Source: Lamellibrachia columna (taxonomy: Eukaryota > Annelida > Polychaeta > Sabellida > Siboglinidae). Taken from it: a stretch of DNA of 64,000 nt. This document shows, in pieces, positions 56,401 to 62,400 of this stretch. Both the position numbers and the translations under genes were made by a program. The notes below the pieces were generated by a model that was not told where the DNA came from, did not search any database, and saw nothing but the letters and a program-made list of their open reading frames with translations. Every line of letters starts with the position of its first letter. The first letter of the stretch is position 1. The DNA is taken from contig OY759261.1 of the NCBI GenBank assembly GCA_963662155.1, positions 5,442,227 through 5,506,226 on the forward strand, written 5' to 3'.

Positions 56401-59400
56401 CATTTAGACCATCAATAGTAATAAGTCTAACACATTATGTAGTATAAACTACATCTATTCTAACATTGTCACTGCTCAGATGTGTTTTAATGAATCACAT
56501 CTTCAAATATACATTGAACGTTATCTGTTTGATTTCACTGTTAAATGGCAAATATCATGTTTCTGCATGAGGAGCGTAACGTAATTTTACAAGTGTCAAT
56601 GATACACCCATCATTGGATCCCATGAACGCTTGACCCCAATAAACTTTGTTCACAGGGATTGGAAATTGTCAACAGCTGTTCAAACAAACAGCAATAAAC
56701 AGATGATGGTCAAGATATATGTGTACCTTTATGACCTGAGGGGACCACATTGATACCTGAAGGAATATATGGAAATCCTAACATGATCCAGGGCATTTAA
56801 AGTGCACTTCAGGCATCCAATCAGTGAAATCAGACAACATATATGCTGTGGAACTAGACATTAAATTTTGCAAAACTTTATTCTGGAAAAAAAATTCCCC
56901 CTCCCCCCCCCCGACAGACACAGACAGGTGTATGGTACGTGGCTGGCCACCTGTAGGGGAAGCAGCCGCAGTTAGCAGGGACTACAGCGAGGCAAGCTGA
57001 ACGAAGACCTAGAGACGCCGCTATGTCTTACCATCACGTCCGTCGTGATCACTGGCTCATTGTGATCATGTGACAGGTGTTCGTAGTACTGCTGAAACCA
57101 ACATGACATTACAGTCGACATGCATGCACGCACAAATGCAAGCACGCACACATGCACACAGTGATAAACAAGATTCTAGGAAAACGTGAAACTTTCCACT
57201 GTTTGCTCCATGGGGAGGAAACAGTGTGGCTGTGGCTGGTCTCCATGACAACACAATCGCTGTGACAACACAATCGCTGTGACAACACAATCGCTGTGAA
57301 AACACAATCGCTGTGACAACACAAACACTGACAACACAATCGCTGTGACAACACAATCGCTATGACAACACAAACACTCTGACAACACAATCGCTGTGAC
57401 AACACATCTTGTGGCATTTAAACATAACATTCCAAGTGTCGTGTGCTACACTACACTACACCAAGTGTTGCACCCTACAACACCAAGTGATGCAATTGCA
57501 ACACCAAGTGCCCCACCCCACAACATCAAGTGTGGCATACCACAACACCACACGAACATTTGTATCCTACAACACCGAGTGTTGCAGCCTACAACACCAC
57601 ATGATGAAACTACAACACCAAGTGTTGCACCCCACAACACCAAGTGTTGCACCCTACAACACCATGTGTGACACCCTACACCTAGTCCAATACTTACCAT
57701 TCCCTCGGAGCCGGAGGCATTGTCGACAAACTGCAGCCCGAAATATTCCTTCTCAATCAGTTCCAAGTGCTCGTAGACCTTCTGCAGCAGTACGTGGGCC
57801 TTGTCCCGCTTCTACACATAAACATTCACTGTCAATGTTTGACACAGCAGTACGTGGGCCTTGTCCCGCTTCTACACATAAACATTCACTGTCAATGTTT
57901 GACACAGCAGTACTTGGGCCTTGTCCCGCTTCTACACACAAGCATTCACTGTCAATGTTTGATACAGCAGTACTTGGGCCTTGTCCCGCTTCTACACATA
58001 AACATTCACTGTCAATGTTTGACACAGCAGTACGTGGGCCTTGTCCCGCTTCTACACACAAGCATTCACTGTCAATGTTTGATACAGCAGTACTTGGGCC
58101 TTGTCCCGCTTCTACACACAAACATTCACTGTCAATGTTTGACACAGCAGTACGTGGGCCTTGTCCCGCTTCTACACACAAGCATTCACTGTCAATGTTT
58201 GATACAGCAGTACTTGGGCCTTGTCCCGCTTCTACACATAAACATTCACTGTCAATGTTTGACACAGCAGTACGTGGGCCTTGTCCCGCTTCTACACATA
58301 AACATTCACTGTCAATGTTTGACACAGCAGTACGTGGGCCTTGTCCCGCTTCTACACACAAGCATTCACTGTCAATGTTTGATACAGCAGTACTTGGGCC
58401 TTGTCCCGCTTCTACACATAAACATTCACTGTCAATGTTTGACACAGCAGTACGTGGGCCTTGTCCCGCTTCTACACACAAGCATTCACTGTCAATGTTT
58501 GACACAGCAGTACGTGGGCCTTGTCCCGCTTCTACACACAAACATTCACTGTCAATCTTTGATAAAGCAGTACGTGGGCCTTGTCCCGCTTCTACACACA
58601 AACATTCACTGTCAATGTTTGATACAGCAGTACTTTGGCCTTGTCCCGCTTCTACACACAAACATTAACTGTCAATGTTTGATACAGCAGTACTTGGGCC
58701 TTGTCCCGCTTCTACACACAAACATTCACTATCAATGTTTGATACAGCAGTACTTGGGCCTTGTCCCGCTTCTACACACAAACATTCACTGTCAATGTTT
58801 GATACAGCAGTACGTGGGCCTTGTCCCGCTTCTACACACAAACATTCACTGTTAATGTTTGATACAGCAGTACTTGGGCCTTGTCCCGCTTCTACACACA
58901 AGCATTCACTGTCAATGTTTGATACAGTGGTAGTATTGGCAAGTTCTCAGTTGGCAACAATTAAGTTTTTAAACAGAGGTTCAAGTTGTATCCAGATGGT
59001 CAAGAATTGATGCTGCTGGTGATGTTCAGAGTCAGTTTGTTTTTGCATCTGATGTTGAGGCTCTTTTGAATGCTAATGGGCGCACATACTCTGTCTCAGA
59101 AATAGATTATTTGCAACAATTGTATGAAAAGTATGCTGCAGAATATTTCTAAACATTTCCGTTGAACGATTGCACTCGTTTTGTCTCAGATTGTAAATTC
59201 TTGGTATGTAAAGTGTTAGCATGTACGAATATAATCCAGATGCAGGGTGTGTCTTTCCTCAGTGATAGATGCATATTCTCTGAAACTTTGGTGAAGACAC
59301 TTTGAAAATTTAACCAGTTACACTATATTGTGCAACTTTTCAATATTTTTGTCGGCGGTGCTTAGAGATGTGATTTTTTCATGAGTTCTAAGTACATGTA

Positions 59401-62400
59401 AATTGTTAACAAGATTGCATATAAGTCAGAATTTTAGTATTATGTGTAACTTAATTATATCTATATTCTGTGAAAATTTGATAAGGATATCTTAAAAATT
59501 AACTGAATTAATGCCTTTTTGTTCGGTCAAACTTTGGGATAGGTGTGAAAGCTACACGTGTAGCACTTTCCTGTGTGTGTAAATTGTTAATAAGATTGGA
59601 TAAAAGTTAGAATTGTAGTATTATGTGTCTTACTTATATCTACATTCTGTGAAAATTTGATAAGGATATCTTGAAAACTGAATTAATTTTAGTGCTATAT
59701 TTGTATTCGTTATGTAATTATGGCTGGCTAAATATGGCACCACTATTTAGCAGGTTTCTGTGAGGTTATCTGTGAGGTTAGAACTGTCATACTCATAATG
59801 AAGATATGCTAGATAATGCACATAATAAATCAGTTATGCAGAGAATTGATAAAATGTGTGTTAGAGTAACTCTGTGGGAATGTGTATATTTGTGGTGATG
59901 TCTTTCGTTTAAACAAAACTAAAATTAACCACTGAGAAGATTTAAAAAAAAATAAAGTTTAGTTTACTTCTAACTTAAGTCTCTATCTCATACGCCCATT
60001 TTAAATGTAATTTCACAAGTTTGAATTTTAGTTAAGACACCTAATACAAGAAAAGGTTATACACAGATTCCATGTGATTGTGACATGTCAGTGATGGGAC
60101 AGGGCTTATGGTGATTGTGACATGTCAGTGATGGGACAGGGCTTATGGTGATTGTGACATGTCAGTGATGGGACAAGGCTTATGGTGATTGTGACATGTC
60201 AGTGATGGGACAGGGCTTATGGTGATTGTGACATGTCAGTGATGGGACAGGGATTATGGTGATTGTGGCATGTCAGTGATGGGACAGGGCTTATGGTGAT
60301 TGTGGCATGTCAGTGATGGGACCGGCTTATGGTGATTGTGACATGTCAGTGATGGGACAGGTCTTATGGTGATTGTGACATGTCAGTGATGGGACAGGGA
60401 TTATGGTGATTGTGGCATGTCAGTGATGGGACAGGGCTTATGGTGATTGTGGCATGTCAGTGATGGGACCGGCTTATGGTGATTGTGACATGTCAGTGAT
60501 GGGACAGGGCTTATGGTGATTGTGACATGTCAGTGATGGGACAGGGCTTATGGTGATTGTGACATGTCAGTGATGGGACAGGGCTTATGGTGATTGTGAC
60601 ATGTCAGTGATGGGATAGGGCTTATGGTGATTGTGACATGTCAGTGATGGGACAGGGCTTATGGTGATTGTGACATGTCAGTGATGGGACAGGGCTTATG
60701 GTGATTGTGACATGTCAGTGATGGGACAGGGCTTATGGTGATTGTGACATGTCAGTGATGGGACAGGGCTTATGGTGATTGTGACATGTCAGTGATGGGA
60801 CAGGGCTTATGGTGATTGTGACATGTCAGTGATGGGACAGGGCTTATGGTGATTGTGACATGTCAGTGATGGGACAGGGCTTATGGTGATTGTGACATGT
60901 CAGTGATGGGACAGGGCTTATGGTGATTGTGACATGTCAGTGATGGGACAGGGCTTATGGTGATTGTGGCATGTCAGTGATGGGACAGGGCTTATGGTGA
61001 TTGTGGCATGTCAGTGATGGGACCGGCTTATGGTGATTGTGACATGTCAGTGATGGGACAGGGCTTATGGTGATTGTGACATGTCAGTGATGGGACAGGG
61101 CTTATGGTGATTGTGACATGTCAGTGATGGGACAGGGCTTATGGTGATTGTGACATGTCAGTGATGGGACAGGGCTTATGGTGATTGTGACATGTCAGTG
61201 ATGGGACAGGGCTTATGGTGATTGTGACATGTCAGTGATGGGACAGGGCTTATGGTGATTGTGACATGTCAGTGATGGGACAGGGCTTATGGTGATTGTG
61301 ACATGTCAGTGATGGGACAGGGCTTATGGTGATTGTGACATGTCAGTGATGGGACAGGGCTTATGGTGATTGTGACATGTCAGTGATGGGATAGGGCTTA
61401 TGGTGATTGTGACATGTCAGTGATGGGACAGGGCTTATGGTGATTGTGACATGTCAGTGATGGGACAGGGCTTATGGTGATTGTGACATGTCAGTGATGG
61501 GACAGGGCTTATGGTGACTGTGACATGTCAGTGATGGGACAGGGCTTATGTTGACTGTGACATGTCAGTGATGGGACAGGGCTTATGTTGACTGTGACAT
61601 GTCAGTGATGGGACAGGGCTTATGGTGATAGTGACATGTCAGTGATGGGACAGGGCTTATGGTGACTGTGACATGTCAGTGATGGGACAGGGCTTATGGT
61701 GACTGTGACATGTCAGTGATGGGACAGGGCTTATGGTGATTGTGACATGTCAGTGATGGGACAGGGCTTATGGTGATTGTGACATGTCAGTGATGGGACA
61801 GGGCTTATGGTGATTGACAAATGAACAGAGGCGAGGTTTGTGGTAGGATTCTTGTGAATTCCCTAGTCAGAGACAGAACTGTAGTCAACCTGTGCCATTT
61901 AGACATGCACACATACACGCACGCACGCACGCACACACGCACGCACACACACAGTAATCACCCATGGGAGTGAGAGCCAATACACCATCCCACCCACTCC
62001 ACACAGCACTGGATGTGGGCTGCGCGCACGCACGCACGCACGCACGCACGCATGCACGCACAGTAATCACCCATGGGAGTGAGAGCCAATACACCATCCC
62101 ACCCACTCCACACAGCACTGGATGTGGGCTGCGCGCACGCACGCACGCACGCATGCAAGCACGCACAGTAATCACCCATGGGAGTGAGAGCGAATACACC
62201 ATCCCACCCACTCCACACAGCACTGGATGTGGGCACACACGCGCGCACGCACGCTGGCACACACACACACTATGATGGAAAACAATCATCCATTTGTGCT
62301 ATTCTGGGAAAAAACCTGCCTTAGAGAGGCACTGAGTGATTATATGTGGGAATATTTGGAAGAGTCTGCTAATGTGCCAGTGCTGGCAGTAGGCCACATC

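Noticed and set aside
57753..58668. 302- and 419-codon frames through the 60-bp array
   Set aside because: Period of 20 codons. The true coding frame of exon 2 has a stop in each unit, so these frames do not correspond to the gene.
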